Under the pieces are notes generated by a model. The model was not told the DNA's origin, did no database searches, and was given only the letters and a program-made list of their open reading frames with translations. Both the position numbers and the translations under genes were made by a program. A stretch of DNA of 64,000 nt from Spinellus fusiger (lineage: Eukaryota; Mucoromycota; Mucoromycetes; Mucorales; Phycomycetaceae): contig JALLLS010000025.1 in the NCBI GenBank assembly GCA_025094145.1, positions 363,269 to 427,268 on the forward strand. Direction: 5' to 3'. The first letter of the stretch is position 1. Each line of letters starts with the position of its first letter. Below, piece by piece: positions 25,301 to 36,324 of this stretch.

Positions 25301-27450
25301 CTTTATTTTGTGTTCTTGGTTGCAAACCCACTTTTCTTAAAAAAGTAAAAAGTGAGTTGTACGAATACTTGTCAAATTTAACACAGGAAAATGAATGCTG
25401 TCATTCTTTGGAAAATATTAGGTTTTGGTTAAAAGGGGACGTGATTTATATTGAGACAACTCTCTGGCATTCTTTCAGAATTATGTCTTTTTCATATTAT
25501 TTTCCGAAGAAACAATTGTGATAATATCTCAAATAGTTGCTTGGTTGCAAAGGGAACCTACCAGTCCATCCAACATGTAAAAGAGAGATGGTGAGATTGA
25601 ATATTAGCATAGGAGTTTCTGATGGCGAGTTGTTGGAATGGATCTGTACATAACAAAAGAGAGACTATTCAAGTGTTAGCAGATAAAATAGATACAAAAG
25701 AATGGTTTTGTATAGAATAACAATGCAAATGCCATCTATTATTTCATTAAATCAACAGAAGAGTGGAAATGCCATCTATTTATATAAATATGTGGCTGAA
25801 TAGGTCAAATACATTGGCTTTCTTGACATATAGCTTGCTCCAAGCTTTCTTTATTTTTCACAAGTGTACACTATCTGTCATGCCGGATATTGAAATAAGA
25901 TAAAGATAAAAAGCACCCAGCCCCATGACTTAACATTTCATAGTAACTTAAACAATATGTTAAGATAGTGTCGGTTCGTAATAAAAGTGAGTGAATTAAT
26001 CTTCTCGTCTTTTTTTATTTTTTATTTTATTTATAATGAAAGAGAAATAAATAAAAAATACTGACCTATTGGTTTACTACAACACGCAACATCTTAAAGG
26101 CGTATGAGCTCTCATCTTAGCAGTACAGGTCTAGGAGTTGACGTCTTTACTTCTTTTATGTTGTGCTGATGATAAACGCTACTTTTATAGTGATATTGTC
26201 TGCTAAAATATATAAATAAAAATGCAAACTAATGCAAGAGACACAAAGCATAAAAACAATAGACAGGTGAAGAATTTATCACTGTACAAAGATGAGGTAA
26301 AAATTGTACATAATTCTTCACTACAGGAAAAATGAAAATAGATACAAATACAAATACAAATAAATGAGTATTTGCTTTATTGATCCATGGCAAAATAATC
26401 ACACTATAAAAGTAATTCAGTGCTAATAGGTACATTAATTGATTACAAAAAGATAAACTGCCCATTCATTTCAAAACAAGTGACACTATTGTCTTACTAA
26501 TAATACATCTTGTTGGAAACATTCACAAATTGAATAGATGCACATGGATGAGTGGCTGACACTATGGAATAATATAGTATCCTGTGCTTGTTTTATCATC
26601 TACTCGAGGACAAAGCTAAGACCTTTTTTCTCTTTCATCTCTCTTTTCTTTTCTCGTGGTATAAATCTTGTCTTACATGCAGCCTGCTGTTATTGAGAAT
26701 GGTTGAGAAAATTCAGGAGTGCATATTTTTACCACTTGAGTTCAAGTATAGCAGATGTAGTTATAAATTATTGTAATACAAGTCAACTATCATAATAGTG
26801 TTGATCCTTACTTTTAATAATCCAACAATAAACATATATGCTTAATTTACTAATATTCATAACATAGAATACTGCCTAGTATAACCTATTACATTGAGCA
26901 TACGATCATTCTAAATAACATCAAATACAGTAGATTGCATATATCATCTCAAATCAAGAGCTAGAGTGCATCACTTTATTCTTTTTCTCTCAATAATTAG
27001 CATGGGTGTTATAGAGTGAATACACAAACCATACACTGTCCAAAGCACCTTTTTGTCTATTGAGAATTACCATATTTAGCCTATAGACATGAAGTATAAC
27101 AAGGATACTATGGAAGTATGCGCATAGCACTGACATCTAATACTGTTACAGAGAATACATAGCTACATGACACAGCACAACACAGTACGACACAGCAAGA
27201 GACTGTCCTACTAGCCCCTTATTCCTTTGACATTTAGTACTTTGTCTGATATAATGGAGTCTAGTAGCAGTATCTCAAGACTACTTTCACCAATCAGCAG
27301 TCAAAAAGAACACAACGTGTACCATTAGGCCCTACAAGAATATAGAATCAATTAGTATTTGGTAATATAATTTAGTAATCTATAATCCTATGGGATACTA
27401 GCACAAAACAGCCTCTTCTTCTTCCTATACAGCTTGCCATTTCTTTATAT
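25301..27450. other. AT-rich spacer with nothing recognisable
   Basis: Open frames at 25294-25521, 26229-26465 and 26588-26776 show no motif, no splice-linked neighbours and no codon pattern distinct from the AT-rich background. Possibly old repeat DNA. Confidence 0.45.
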
Positions 27451-28478
27451 TTACATTTCCGAATCCAGGAGGTGAAAGCACAACTCAAGGACAAGATTGC
27501 TGTCGTGGTATCTTTTGAAAGTTAGGAACAACGACAAACGTGTTTTGGTAGTACTTGAATAACCACTACTATCTATCATCAAAACAACAAGCACAGTGCA
27601 ACCGCTGGACTTGAGATCTGTGGTAGTGTCACTCTAAGAACAAAAAAAAAGAAGGCTATAGTCCGGTAAAGACGATTTGTTCTTTACAAAGACGAGTGAA
27701 CATCTCACCTCAAATGCCTTGCTGTAACTATCTTGTAGATCAACCACCACACAGAAGCCCAGACCATCTTGGACTTTTCTATCTCCTAAGATCTTATAAG
27801 CTCACTTTATCCTGAAAAGGAGAAATGGTACCACTATACCATAGCGTTTAAGACAGCCACTGTAAAAGAGAAAAGAAAAGAAAAGAAAAACAAGGCCATA
27901 TGTACAGCTAAGCATCAGACTCATGGTGGATTTTATCTTTTGTTATTCTACCTTATCAACACATTCATTTTAAAGAATACTAGTAGTTGTTAATGCAAGA
28001 ATAAAACCCTTTCTACTTTATGATATTTTTGTCCTTAATTATTAAGGTGGATTTCTATTTGATTCTCTGCTAATTCACCTGTGCCTAGAGTCTGTCCTCT
28101 CTCTCACTCTCTTCACTATGACTAGAAGAAGGCAGCCAATGATAGACACTTGGATCGATTTGTACTCCTCTCTTTGTGACTCTCTTCAGAAAGTTCACTT
28201 TTACAGTAACAAAAAAAAAAGAAACTAGTAGTGCTATTTTGTTACTTATCAAAACAAAAACAATGGGCACTAAACTATCACCTGCAGGAAAAAGGTAGTC
28301 ATTGTCTCCTCTTGTTTCAATGTCTAGAATTAAAAAGAAAAAAAAGAAAGAGAAAAGCTGAGAGACATAGAAAGAGAGACATTGATAAAGAGATAGAATT
28401 AACACAGTGATTATTGCTGCACCTCTCGTGGTAGTAACGTCGTGGATCTTATACAAGAGATGTAAGCCTTGTTCTACT
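27451..28478 (-). CDS. Possible multi-exon gene of unknown function (start not found)
   Basis: Two linked exon chains on the minus strand suggest a real gene, but I cannot identify it. Upstream chain: 28478-28423, 28323-28282, 28197-28085, phases agreeing and introns with strong T-rich tracts before TTCTAG and GTAAAAG. It encodes a segment with LLYKIHDVTTTRD, NDYLFPAVNFLKRV and QIDPSVYHWLPSSS, ending at TAG 28085. Downstream chain: an exon after CTCTTTTACAG at 27859, one reading DRKVQDGLGFCVVVDLQDSY near 27790-27715, and a last exon to TAA 27451. The chains join only if the 28085 stop is spliced out (for example at the GTGAGAG before it). No initiating ATG was found between 28478 and the synthetase gene; a CT-rich tract lies there. 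It could be a decayed gene, or the strand could be misread. Confidence 0.3.
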
Positions 28479-28770
28479 CTAAAAGAAACTAACTATGACA
28501 GTGGTGCTGGGTGAGGAGAAGCGTGTGCCTGACGGAAGAGCTATTCGACCTTTGGGTGTCCGAGAAAGAGACGAAAGAGACGAAAGAGACGAAAGAGAAC
28601 AAAGAGAGCAAAGAGAGCAGCAACAGCAATAAGACTCTCCTCTAGTCAATCAGTATAGATCAACTACCTAAAAGAAAAAGATAGAAAAAAGAGAACTATT
28701 TCTAAGGAATTACAAAAGATCCATAGATTCGAGAAAGAACTATTTCTATCGACATAAAGAAATAAAGACT

Positions 28771-31189
28771 CTATAATTTATTAAACAAAACTCCAGTATC
28801 ATTGCCAAGTGCTCTTTGCTGTTCACCCATAGCACCCAGTTTAGCATGTATGAATGTACGCTGATCCAGAGACACTCCCAGACGATCCAGCAATGTTCTC
28901 ATTTTAGTAGGCATGACAGGTTGAAGCAGAGTACCCGAGATACGACATGCTTCTGTAGTATAGAACAGAACAGCATCCAGTTGAGCCTTGTCAGCTTCAC
29001 CTTTTAGAGTCCAAGGTTGATTGACTGTAAAATACTTGTTGACCTAAATAGAGAGATATCAAAAAACAGAGCACACTATGCATAAACCATGTTCTATAAG
29101 GAAGATCTTACATGGGACAAAACATCAAAAATAGCATCAAATCCTTTGCTGAACTCACGCTCATCAAAGGCCTTTACAAAAGTATCTAAAAAAAGACATT
29201 GTTATCAGTTTCTCTTGTGATTATACTGTACCAATGACTTACCTGACAGTTGTTCTAAATGCTCATGTATTTCAGCATCTCTCGTATGGACTGTACTAAG
29301 CAGGCCTGGAATGGTACTTGAAGGCATTAAAGATTTTCCTGTGCTGCGAGACAAAAGATTTCCTAATTGACCTGCCAAGTCCTTTTTGTATCTTGTCTTT
29401 AACATGTCCTCTGAGTAATCTAATCAATAAAGAGTGAGTCCATACTCCAGTGTTGTTGGATAGTCACACCTCCATCATCCGCCAATCCTCCATCACGCAT
29501 CAAGTAGAAACGTACAGGATCCACGCCATAGGTCTTGAGGAGCTCAAATGGATCGGCTACATTACCACGACTCTTTGACATTTTTTGTTTGTCAATAGTC
29601 CAATGAGCATGGGCAAGAATCTGTCGTGGCAAAGGCAGATTAGCAGCCATTAGAAAGGCAGGCCAGTAAATAGCATGGAATCTGCTCATAGATACATAGT
29701 AGATGATTGATCAGTCAGGCCTCTTCATGGTATGCTGTTACATACTACCTCACAATATCCTTTCCAACAACATGTACATTAGCTGGCCATTCAGAGTTTT
29801 TCTTTTCTTCCTCACTCTTCCAGGGATACCCGCTGGCTGTCATGTAGTTTGTTAGAGCATCCAACCATACATACACGGTGTGTCCTGGGTCCTTTGGGAC
29901 TTGAATCCCCCATTCAAGACGAGATCGAACACGAGACACAGATAGATCTGAAAGACCTGACCTTATCCAAGACAACACTTCGTTCTTACGGTTGATAGGG
30001 ACGATGGCTTATAAGAGTCACTTTGTTATTACGAATACTCTTGTTTTTTTTAAGAGAACAAAAGAAAGTCACCTGTTGGGTTCTCTGTTATCCAAGACAA
30101 GAGTTTATCCTGAAAAGCTGATAATTTAAACTTGTAATTTTCTTCTGATGTCCATTCTACACGTTGACCTGACTCAATAGCCACCTTTGATGTAGGAAGA
30201 TAAAGATCAATAAGTAGACATGTACAGTCATCATCATAGGAAATCAATCTTTAGTAAGCAAGTTGTAGAATACATTGGTCTGTAAGTTACCATATTCTTT
30301 TGTCCAGTTTTCTCATCTACCACTTCATGGACTTGATTGCTAGCATAGAATGCTTCATCAGAAACAGCATACCATCCCTCATGTTCGCCTTTGTAAATAT
30401 AGCCATTCTCTACTAATGTGTTCTATAAGTAGAGGAGACATGAGATATGAGTATCAGACTGTTCTTTCTGCATTCATACTATTCAATTCAACATCTTACC
30501 CATAATACTTCCACAGCCTCAGTATGTTTCTTTTCTGTGGTTCTTATAAAAGTGGTATAGTCAACATTGGCTGCTTTGCACAGGGCCTAATAATAAGTAC
30601 GGAGACAATAACAAAAGCAAGGGAAAAGTTATTGGTCTTGCCGTCTTCCTTTCCTTCTTTCTCCCTTTTCTTAATGTGACTTGTTTGTACCTTGAAACTC
30701 TCTGATACTTCATTACAAAACTCAATAGGCTTCTTATTATGCTTCTCGGCTGCTTGCTGAATCTAGTGTGGGTAGTGTGGGTAGTGTGGGTAGTGTGAGA
30801 TACAGTGCAGAACAGGAGATTAAGGCAGTACTTTGAGACCGTGTTCGTCCGTGCCTGTACAGAGAAATGTCTCTGCGCCTTTCAGTTGATAGTACCGCTT
30901 GAGTGTATCAGCAAGCACACTAGAATACAGGTGACCAATATGTGGTACTATAGCAGCCAAACTGGTATAAGGAAGAGTTCTATGGAGTCACTGACATGCC
31001 TGCATTAACATAGTAAATAGGTGTTGTGATATATGCTTTGGTGTGGTGTGTTCTTTGACGTAAGGTATGAATAGTGCTGTTTTTATTACTAGTGCCGATA
31101 TTTCTGAAATTGCCAATGATATTCTGAGGTGCACGCGCACATAAATACGCTGGTGACCATAGTATAGATAGCTTCATCGGTAGCTTCAT
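28771..31189 (-). CDS. MSM1: Methionyl-tRNA synthetase, mitochondrial type
   Basis: Eleven exons in transcript order: 31189-31000, 30947-30832, 30762-30691, 30586-30500, 30422-30291, 30184-30073, 30007-29749, 29681-29470, 29419-29243, 29185-29112, 29043-28771; about 567 residues. Class I synthetase signatures: PHIGH (HIGH motif, about 65-69), GTDEHGLK, the connective region without the zinc knuckle of cytosolic enzymes, VWLDALTNY, the HAHW segment and [10 protein letters not shown] (KMSKS, about 356-360). The anticodon-binding helices follow ([18 protein letters not shown]). Length and the absence of appended domains match mitochondrial MetRS (yeast Msm1, human MARS2). The N-terminal 55 residues are basic and Ser/Thr-rich, as expected for a mitochondrial presequence. 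It attaches methionine to mitochondrial tRNA-Met. The first intron (30948-30999) begins GC rather than GT; an ATG further upstream in frame is absent. A transposon end lies only 98 bases upstream of the start. Confidence 0.93.
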
Positions 31190-31287
31190 TGAATGACAGT
31201 AAGGAGGTAGGAGACAGTAGGACGGTGATATCTGTGACTTGATAAAAAGAATCGCAAGTGATAACAAACCAACAAAATAATTAGATA

Positions 31288-32361
31288 CACACCAGGAGAT
31301 GATTGGGATATATAAGGAAATATCCTGAGAATAAAATTACAATATTCTTATGATTGGCTAATGTGTTTGGAAAGGGCCTTTACGCTGTCTAAATGAACAA
31401 TTTCAAACTCTACTTGCCTATTCTAGCAATGACAGTTGACTTTGCAATTAAAAAGTATAGAATTGGCTGTAAAGATAAGAAATAGAACAAGAATCACCCC
31501 AAAATTATAACTCAGTCATTGAATTTATTGTTTAGCATAATGTGTTATCTATATGCTCAGTATTTGCAGTATAACACTGCTTAAGAAAGATATATTATAG
31601 AACACACTGAATTAACTCTAGTAATTATTGTCCATAAAATAGAACCAAACTCACTTATATTAAGAACAGTGTATTTATTTATTGAATCAATATCCATCAT
31701 CACTTCAAATACCTCATTGTAACTGGTATTAACAATAGTGCTTAATGATGACTAAGTATTGTTTTTAATACCTTCCTTTAGGCTCAAGGCAAATAGAGTG
31801 TGAATTGTTTGACTTGTAAACTTTATGAGTGAGGGCTATAGTGTATGCCTTAACAGTATAGATAGAAGTTGTAGATACCACCAAAGGCTATTCTGAAAGT
31901 AAAAAGGTAAGCAGTGTCTTCATCTGGGCTTGAGCTCATTGTATTCCACAAGACACTCATTGTATTGTTATTAGGCAAGTAAAGACTCTTCTCAAGTCAG
32001 TCTCAGGTAGTCTTCTATACTATCTATAATGTCTAGGATATACTCTTGAGCATAGTCATCTATCTCCCAAGGATAAATTACAAGACTTTTAGGGTATATA
32101 TTCTATTGCTATGAGGGAATGCACTTAGGCAGTAGCTATAGTCATAATATAGTGTTAGCTATATTACTATAATAAACAATTTTATTCATAAACAATATTC
32201 TATTGATAATACAATTTGATAGTGAGGTATACTATAAAAAGAAATAATTATTTGGACACGTAAACCTTTTGATTTTAATCATTTTTCCATAAAAGGGCAT
32301 AATCGTATTGTAAAAGGAAGGAGATATCACCGCTTAAAGGCCAGAAAAATCCCTTAGTGTG
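31288..32361. mobile_element. Non-autonomous element of the CACACCAGGAG family (copy C)
   Basis: A 1.07-kb element flanked by TA on both sides (31286-31287, 32362-32363). The left end begins CACACCAGGAGATGATTGGG and the right end, reversed, begins CACACTAAGGGATTTTTCTGG. Subterminal sequence (TATGATTGGCTAATGTG on the left, CTTTAAGCGGTGATATCTCC reversed on the right) recurs in the elements at 42683, 52726, 57171 and 59812. No transposase or Fanzor motif is visible, so it must have been moved by a relative. It sits in the 5' flank of the mitochondrial MetRS gene. Confidence 0.8.
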
Positions 32362-32992
32362 TATTTAATATTTGTTGAAAGCTTGGTGATAAAAGGGAAA
32401 AGAGAGACTATTTCTATTGTATGAAGCACATCTTTCTTTATAGATGTTTTAAATTCAACACAATATTTCAAATGAATCCCCAATCAACTTTTGAGTGAAC
32501 CCTATTCAAAATAGATATACAGGCTGTTATAAGTATGACTTTTGCGCAAAAGGCATTACAATTGTCTAAATAATGATAGAAACCAGACAGAAGGTAGAGA
32601 CATTGTGATATGACCAAGAAATGGTAGCTTACTGTAAAGAATGAGTAAAATGAATCAGTCATACAATCCTATGAGCTTAGTACTTTTTTTTTCCTAAGGA
32701 CAGTTAGGTTAGACTATAAATACATGTTCAGTCAATGACCAAAATGTCAAGATAAGCACACTAAAACACTACTGCTTCAGATTGATATACAGAAATGACT
32801 CCAATCACTTGCATGTATTTGGAAAGCTCTCTTTATCAGTATAGAGTATATACTAACATTGAACAAGATTGCATGAATTTCATACATCATAACCATGACA
32901 CACTGAGAAGAGACAGATTAAGTGGTGTGCATGATACTGTTACCTTAGACTCCATTTATTAAAGAAACGAGAGGTTAACATTTAACAGTTTG

Positions 32993-33035
<43 letters not shown>

Positions 33036-33506
33036 AACAGCTACAGAATCAATGGTATTGAGTAAAGCATCTATGATAAGTTGTAGTGTATTTTAATGCA
33101 GTAGATAGATCTTTTAGAGATAGTATAAGAGTACAACAGCCTTTATTAGACTATGTGCCTTTTGGTGGTTATTTCCTTGAAGTTCTTCTATCTGTAATTA
33201 TTATTAGAATAAAAGAATAACATACAGGTTGAATAAAAAAGAGCAGAGTGGATCGTATGTTAACTAACCAAAATACCTTTGGACCTAAGAAGCTATTGAC
33301 GACACTAGCATATCAATAGATGATAAATAGTAGCTGGTACTATACAATGTTATTAAAGGCTATCTATTTCCTCTTTCTTATTGTATTTCTATCTATTCTT
33401 TCTGAACTAAAGATGTATGCAGCCAACAAGATGTTAATGAAGTAAAAAAAATACAATATGCTTATAGATTCGACCTAGGGTTTTTACATGTATTTGATTT
33501 TTATAG
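32362..33506. other. Spacer between element C and the Fanzor relic
   Basis: No gene supported. Contains an (AAAT)n microsatellite at 32992-33035. The exon upstream of 33507 that the Fanzor gene needs was not recognised here, so its N-terminal half is deleted or too decayed to read. Confidence 0.5.
32992..33035. repeat. (AAAT)n microsatellite
   Basis: Eleven consecutive AAAT/AATA units. Confidence 0.95.
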
Positions 33507-34059
33507 GAGACTGATGAGAAGCCTGTAGCAAGTTATCCAGGTGATAATACTACCAGAAGAATGACAATAAAGGGAAAAGGCATGCGGAGGATGTTGAAGA
33601 AAGAAGGATTCAGACTCTATCTTATCAATGAATTCAAAACATCGAGCCTGTGTCCTGAGTGCAAGTACTCACCTTTGGAAACATTTAAACATGTCAAGAA
33701 CCCCAGGCCCTATCAACGAACAAAAATGCCCAAAGTTAAATGTCATGGTCTTCTCAGGTCATTTCTTCTTAGTTCTATATCAAAAAAAGAAACTCATATT
33801 TCTCCCTTCAAATAGGTGTTCAAACCAAAATTGTATGAAAGACAAGACATTGAGGCTTTGGAATCGTGATCTAGCTGCTACATTGAACTTTAGACATAGT
33901 CTAATGTCTCCAAGGGAAAATAGTACCTTCTCATAGTACTTTTGTAGATAGAGCAAAAGAAAGCATGACTCCAAGGATACAACTAGAACCAATAAAAGGT
34001 CCAAGCTTTCTTATTTATCCTTCTCCTCCCCAGTTATCGCTGGAGCCTCGGTTGACTAA
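33507..34059 (+). pseudogene. Fanzor (eukaryotic TnpB-like RNA-guided nuclease) C-terminal relic
   Basis: Exon 33507-33757 follows a TTTTTATAG acceptor; intron 33758-33815 (GTCATT...AATAG) splits the zinc ribbon; the second exon starts at 33816. The protein reads GDNTTRRMTIKGKGMRRML, then GFRLYLINEFKTSSLCPEC (first zinc Cys pair), KVKCHGLLR joined across the intron to CSNQNC (second pair), and LWNRDLAATLNFR, the last RuvC motif whose Asp is catalytic in TnpB/Fanzor nucleases. This order is diagnostic of Fanzor proteins. TAG codons at 33934-33936 and 33949-33951 interrupt the end. Beyond them the same frame stays open to TAA 34057-34059 and encodes a Lys/Arg-rich tail (KRKHDSKDTTRTNKRSKL) resembling a nuclear localisation signal. 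The N-terminal half, including the first RuvC acid, is not found. Known role: RNA-guided DNA cleavage associated with eukaryotic transposons. No terminal repeats were recognised around it. Confidence 0.85.
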
Positions 34060-35045
34060 CTGACAGAGACCCATGATACAGGTAAACTATCTAAATAATA
34101 ATGGAGTGTAATTTATTGAATATTGTCATGAAAAAGACTATAATGTCTAGTAGTTAAATAACTAAATAACAATGCTCTCTATTTCATAATAAATAAATAA
34201 ACGTATTTACTAAAGACTAAAACAAAGGCTATAGAAATGTAAACAATCTAACTCTTTAATGAATAAGAAAGCACTATAAATACCACTACTATTCATACGT
34301 TTGCTGTAATGAATATTTCTTACACCAGCCTATCTTTCAGTGGCACCAAGAATAATAGAAATTAAGGAGGGGCAAATGGATTTATAGTAAATTACACATT
34401 AACATTTCATTATTATTTCACTATTTCATTATTATTTCATATATCAAATGTATAATTGCCAAATTCACTGCTCTATGGCTGTATCCAGCACTACATCCTT
34501 ATACTCTATAGTATTTAACTATGCCTAACTATACATTACCTTGTATCCATCCATCTCCACACGATTAGTATAGGCTATCCCTCATCATAAACATAGATAC
34601 TACTTTTCTTCTATTCTCCTTTATGGAATCTTAACTATCAACCTCACTTTACTCTGCTTATTTACATTTCATTTCAGCAACCTTCATGCTCTGTGCCAAT
34701 GGACTGTCTATGCCTTTTTATGAATAGTGTAACATCTTTTTCCTATTCTTTCATAGCACATTGAACAGGCATGAATAGCATTGCCATCATAATTTCCCTG
34801 CAGGTGCTTTATTACAACAGTTCAACTTTGCCTCCTTAGCCCCCTTGATTTATATTCTTTCTTACTTACTCTGTTTTTCTACTTGTTCACGCTCTTCTTA
34901 TTTTTCATAGGCAATCTTCCCCTAATGATTCTCCTTCAATAAAATGAACAAACTAATAAAACACTCATGGTCTCATAAAAGAGACGTCGATTCTCCTTTT
35001 CTCCTTTTCTCTTTTTATTTCTCTAATACTGATCTTATTTATATA
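34060..35045. other. Spacer upstream of the two-TM protein gene
   Basis: About 1 kb, no gene supported. The last 200 bases are CT-rich (TTCTCCTTTTCTCTTTTT near 34990-35030) and probably include the promoter and 5' UTR of the next gene. Confidence 0.5.
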
Positions 35046-36062
35046 ATGAAGACCATTCACCTGTCAATGATGAATAAGAAATTCGATAGCCAATACACAT
35101 TTGATCTTCAACATTATGTAAGTTATTCTATGCATTCCATCCCTCTCCCACTATGACACTTGCACTTTTGTTCATAGAATCTACCTACAGCATCAGCATC
35201 AGCAGCAGTGGCAGTAACATCATTCTCCACTCTTTTAAAATAGGTGTCTCGAAAATCCTTTGTTTCTACTCTGCATGCCATTAACCAAGCCATCGACAGA
35301 CACCCTCCTCCTGGAAGCAGATTTCTGTGGCTATGCATTCTCTGGCTCTTTTGGATATTAGCTGCTATCTTGGCCCACATTATGAGAACACGCTTCCACG
35401 CCACGCATGTCTTTATTCCTCTCCTTCTTGCTGTGATTGCCAGCACTTTATTGTGGGTGTGGGGATACAAAAGAACCCAATACCAAGTAAATTATACACT
35501 AGAAATAGGTTTTATTTTTAAAAGAAAAAGAAAGATATTCACGTAGGCTATGGGTGTGGTTTTGACTTGTAGTTTGAGAATGCAGTATTAACAGTGTGCA
35601 GTCAACTCAATGCCACTGAGAACATCCACGGTATCAACTACCGTCTCTGTAAGAATGGACTGGACCTTGCCATGTCAGAAGGCTATAGATCTTTTGGATT
35701 TCGAAGTGTCTATGTAAGTTCTCTCTCTTCGTGTCATAAGAACAGAGCAGCAGAAACTACACCGCACTGCCTTCTTGTCTACTGCTCTGTTCTTATGACA
35801 TGTCTCCCTTTCTATCTTCTTTCTTACTGAGTCGTTTTCTCCCCTTAACCTATATCCACCCTAGGCCCTTGCTATTGAATTAGATGATCGCTGCCAGCCA
35901 TTGAATCAGCGTTTCTCTGGGTCTTATCCTTCCGACGACTATGTTAGTATTCCCTTGTGCTCTATTGGTCAACCTGCACCTGCACACTTTGGGATTCCTG
36001 AAAAAGAGCCCATCTTTCGCCCTACTCCAGCCTACGAACCACCCTTCCCTATCAAATCATAA
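35046..36062 (+). CDS. Two-transmembrane-segment membrane protein of unknown function
   Basis: Four exons: 35046-35117, 35244-35486, 35573-35713, 35865-36062; introns GT-AG, phase 0 throughout, 217 residues. I do not recognise the family. A short N-terminal region with basic residues leads to a helix at about 51-70 (FLWLCILWLFWILAAILAHI) and a second at about 80-98 (FIPLLLAVIASTLLWVWGY), a hairpin topology with both ends probably on the same side. The C-terminal domain has a conserved-looking stretch, CSQLNATENIHGINYRLCKN, followed by a region ending in a Pro-rich tail (PEKEPIFRPTPAYEPPFP). The frame is also open from an ATG at 34944, which would add 34 residues; the CT-rich sequence there looks more like a leader, so 35046 is preferred. 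Start of a plus-strand island with GPN2 and the Pil1-like gene. Confidence 0.7.
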
Positions 36063-36324
36063 GAAAGAAAGAAAAGGACCTCTGTTTTTGATTTAATGAC
36101 TCTATAGATGCACCCGCTCCTTATAAATATACACATTCTTTATCTACATTTCATTCACTATCGATGGACATTGATAAATCTACCTTGTTTTAGGGTGCTG
36201 TCTCAATGTACTCACTCACTCACTCAGTGGAGGTGTGACTGTGACATGAGAAGGGCTTGAAGAGGGTGTTTTTTTATTTTTTTATATTAATTATCTACCC
36301 TTATACCAATCACTGCAGTGCCTA

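Noticed and set aside
28495..28632. Plus-strand ORF with DERDERDERE repeats (45 residues).
   Set aside because: Short, no acceptor giving a coherent upstream exon, and its repeat is the complement of a CT-rich tract expected in a minus-strand leader.
29420..29470. Reading the MetRS exon through [10 protein letters not shown].
   Set aside because: That frame hits a stop; using the GTGTGA donor at 29469 gives a 50-nt intron and restores [21 protein letters not shown], as in relatives.
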